From Candidatus Saccharimonadota bacterium (lineage in GTDB: Bacteria > Patescibacteriota > Saccharimonadia > Saccharimonadales > Saccharimonadaceae): a stretch of DNA of 12,373 nt. Every line of letters begins with the position of its first letter. The first letter of the stretch is position 1. Below the pieces are notes generated by a model. The model saw only the letters and a list, made by a program, of their open reading frames with translations, was not told the origin of the DNA and did not search any database. This document shows positions 11,287-12,373 of this stretch, piece by piece. The position numbers and the translations under genes were made by a program. Where the stretch lies: NCBI GenBank assembly GCA_028289185.1, contig JAQGGV010000007.1, positions 1-12,373 of the forward strand, read 5' to 3'.

Positions 11287-11757
11287 GTGGCCTTTTTCTT
11301 CATAATAATTTCAATCGTGGTGGAGGCAATAGGAGCTTACTCGAACCTTGGTTACGCCTTAGAAAAGTGGCATGACCTGCGAGAACGTATCAAGGCATCT
11401 CCCCCTCGACCACCTCTATTGTATCAAAATGGTTCGAAAACCCGTTCGAAAAGCTTTCTCGGTCTAGCTGATCTGATCGATATCCGTGACCGTTACCAGC
11501 TCGGCATGACCACTCAGCAGATCGGTACTCACTACGGTATCTCCAAGACAAGAGTCGCCAGCGTCCTTCGCGAGCAGGGTGTCACCATCCGCCGCCAGGG
11601 TCTGACGACAGAGCAAGTTACTGAAGCTGCCACGCTCTATAGAAAAGGGAAGTCACTAGCCTGGCTTGGTGCTAAATACGGCGTTTCCAACACCGCCATT
11701 ACGACTGCACTGCGACGGCAGGGTGTTCAGCTGCGAGCGAGACCAGGCTGGAGCTAG
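11287..11757 (+). CDS. Double helix-turn-helix protein, recombinase C-terminal/actinobacterial type
   Basis: Two helix-turn-helix units stand in tandem: about residues 60-99 (DLIDIRDRYQLGMTTQQIG, then YGISKTRVASVLREQGV) and 106-150 (LTTEQVTEAATLYRKGKSL, then YGVSNTAITTALRRQGVQL), ending RARPGWS. This resembles the HTH_7/Hin-type tails of serine recombinases and short actinobacterial DNA-binding proteins whose second unit ends in a similar R-x-R-x-GW (from memory). There is no catalytic domain, so it may be a remnant or a stand-alone DNA-binding protein. The start is uncertain: GTG 11287 has AGGAG 6 nt upstream but overlaps the deacetylase start by 17 bp and gives an odd FFFIIIS tip; GTG 11317 or TTG 11419 are alternatives. 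C/G-ending codons prevail in the HTH part. Its stop shares CTAG with the convergent gene. Confidence 0.75.
   Translation: MAFFFIIISIVVEAIGAYSNLGYALEKWHDLRERIKASPPRPPLLYQNGSKTRSKSFLGLADLIDIRDRYQLGMTTQQIGTHYGISKTRVASVLREQGVTIRRQGLTTEQVTEAATLYRKGKSLAWLGAKYGVSNTAITTALRRQGVQLRARPGWS
11432..11452 (+). repeat. Direct repeat GTTCGAAAA, two copies
   Basis: GTTCGAAAA occurs at 11432-11440 and 11444-11452, a 12-bp period that keeps the reading frame and codes Ser-Lys twice (SKTRSKS), in the linker before the first helix-turn-helix. Each copy holds the palindrome TTCGAA. Confidence 0.6.
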
Positions 11758-12257
11758 AGAAACAAAATATAGCCTATGACTAACACGAAAATGATGAAGG
11801 ACACCCCAAGGTATGCAATCTGTCCGTACAGGAATCCCGGAAACATCACAAATGATGACATTGTTTCTTTACCAAATGCGTCCTGCTGCATCTTAATAGT
11901 TTTCTCGGCACCGTTAGAGTCGTTAATTTCACCTACAGAGTAAAGTCGAACAACCTCCTGGTTGACAGAGATAATCTTATTGAAAAACTGCTGGGATTGT
12001 ATGAAATGACTGATGCCGCATGCTATAGACTTGATTTCAAAGACAAACGCCATAATCAACGCCAGCCGTGGTAGTGAGGACTGTGACAGAATCTGCATTA
12101 TATGGTCGTTACTGATACCTACTAGGGTTATTGTGATTGCAACAGTTGAAACAAGCATCAGATTTGTTGCGAGGCTGCGTTCAGTTTCGTTCGTCTCTGT
12201 TGTATAGAGGTCACGTGCTTGCTCGAACAGCTCCTTATTCGTCTTCGCCATCTGCAT
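11754..12257 (-). CDS. Three-TM membrane protein of unknown function
   Basis: From the ATG at 12257 the product has 167 residues; an ATG at 12251 (MAKTNKEL) is equally possible and a GTG at 12260 adds one residue. An amphipathic, charged N-terminus (about 1-28) precedes hydrophobic helices at about 33-50 and 65-84. A cytoplasmic-looking segment follows (about 85-135, with KIISVNQEVVRLYSV), then a third helix at about 145-167 that ends the protein. Two short helices behind a charged N-terminal region faintly recall the two-TM SLATT effector proteins of nucleotide-signalling systems, but I see no decisive motif and no cyclase or SLOG partner here. The start lies inside the 37-residue ORF upstream, in another frame, so the two are probably coupled. 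Confidence 0.75.
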   Translation of the reverse strand: MQMAKTNKELFEQARDLYTTETNETERSLATNLMLVSTVAITITLVGISNDHIMQILSQSSLPRLALIMAFVFEIKSIACGISHFIQSQQFFNKIISVNQEVVRLYSVGEINDSNGAEKTIKMQQDAFGKETMSSFVMFPGFLYGQIAYLGVSFIIFVLVIGYILFL

Positions 12258-12348
12258 CACTTTCAGCAGGTTTTTCCAGAGGTGTCGGGTAAACGATGGA
12301 ACCCATGGCCTTACGTCGCTCCTCGTCTTCTACGGCAGTGTAGTCCAT
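12235..12348 (-). CDS. Small acidic ORF of 37 residues upstream of the three-TM gene
   Basis: The frame runs from the ATG at 12348 to a TAA at 12235-12237 and reads MDYTAVEDEERRKAMGSIVY, then a Pro/Glu/Asp tail ending in GEDE. It overlaps the first codons of the three-TM gene by about 22 bp in a different frame. An in-frame stop lies 18 nt before the ATG, so it is not simply the end of a longer gene. No Shine-Dalgarno sequence or promoter is visible in the 25 bases left. A frame ending KMS at 12362 may be the tail of another gene from the right. It could be a real coupled small protein or a chance frame. Confidence 0.4.
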   Translation of the reverse strand: MDYTAVEDEERRKAMGSIVYPTPLEKPAESDADGEDE

Positions 12349-12373
12349 ATGCTTTAGCCGTTCAGCTCATCTT

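Larger units (their letters stand above)
10432..11303 (-). pseudogene. Polysaccharide deacetylase (NodB/CE4 family), frameshifted
   Basis: A membrane-anchored deacetylase is encoded in two frames. The first part (ATG 11303) has a basic tip, a membrane helix (about 11-35), a Pro-rich linker with a triple PTV repeat (72-80), then NodB motif 1 TIDDG (116-120) and motif 2 HSLDH (167-171) with metal ligands Asp119, His167 and His171. It reads FFR at 205-207 and then leaves frame, stopping at 10623. The other frame, from about 10680 to the stop at 10432, continues PPGGSYSDSM (motif 3), then VTWIAKANGG (motif 4 region) and IVLMH (motif 5). Removing GC from the GCGC at 10681-10684 restores FFRPPGGSY. 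All catalytic motifs are kept, so the break is recent, or a sequencing error. Intact enzymes remove acetyl groups from cell-wall or exopolysaccharide GlcNAc. Confidence 0.85.

Noticed and set aside
11431..11445. GGTTCGAAAACC looks like a tRNA T-arm
   Set aside because: No acceptor, D or anticodon arm is placed around it, and the bases are in frame in the HTH protein as part of a direct repeat.
11754..12257. SLATT-domain effector of a nucleotide-signalling defence system
   Set aside because: Only the general layout (charged N-terminus, short TM helices) agrees; no diagnostic motif and no partner gene is present in the window.
1..12373. CRISPR array, insertion sequence or integrase
   Set aside because: No regularly spaced repeats, no transposase or integrase catalytic domain and no terminal inverted repeats were seen.

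Overview
The window looks like a stretch of a Candidatus Saccharibacteria (TM7, Patescibacteria) chromosome of about 50% GC. The main pointers are the 68-residue basic protein at 9298-9504, which I recognise from memory as a Saccharibacteria-type conserved small protein, very tight gene packing, a cysteine-free MutY-type glycosylase, and many short lineage-type membrane or disordered proteins. The assignment is an inference; there is no rRNA or tRNA gene, IS element or CRISPR array in the window.

Layout. 1-1031 (minus): msrA and, coupled to it by a TAATG overlap, a metallo-beta-lactamase-fold hydrolase that runs off the left edge. 1053-2879 (plus): a MutY-like DNA glycosylase, then an overlapping pair made of a secreted helical protein and a one-TM protein. 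2894-3757 (minus): MscS-type channel, divergent from trmB (3772-4434, plus). 4471-5124 (minus): an unrecognised gene with C/G-rich third codon positions and a long, hairpin-rich leader. 5329-6012 (plus): winged-helix plus degenerate NUDIX protein. 5999-7246 (minus): MurC-type ligase. 7289-9220 (plus): MFS transporter and a two-TM protein. 9298-9504: the conserved small protein, with the best Shine-Dalgarno sequence of the window and a strong terminator. 9590-9686: a possible orphan RNA of about 60 nt. 9705-10427: two small unknown proteins, each with its own -10 box. 10432-11303 (minus): a polysaccharide deacetylase broken by a frameshift inside its third NodB motif. 11287-11757 (plus): a double helix-turn-helix protein of recombinase/actinobacterial type. 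11754-12348 (minus): a three-TM protein and a 37-residue ORF.

The most striking non-coding pattern is in the promoters. At msrA, mscS, murC and the genes at 9705 and 10020, a -10 hexamer ends exactly 6 nt before the start codon; mutY has 7 nt and the gene at 1945 has 8 nt. These are the expected geometry of leaderless transcription, and the msrA/mutY pair shares one palindromic -10. Only 9298 (and msrA to the MBL gene) shows a textbook Shine-Dalgarno arrangement.

Functionally the genes cover oxidative-damage repair (MsrA, MutY), osmotic release (MscS), tRNA modification (TrmB), peptidoglycan precursor synthesis and envelope modification (MurC, deacetylase), and transport (MFS). The other products are not assignable from sequence alone. 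The accessory-looking parts are 4471-5328 and 11287-12373.
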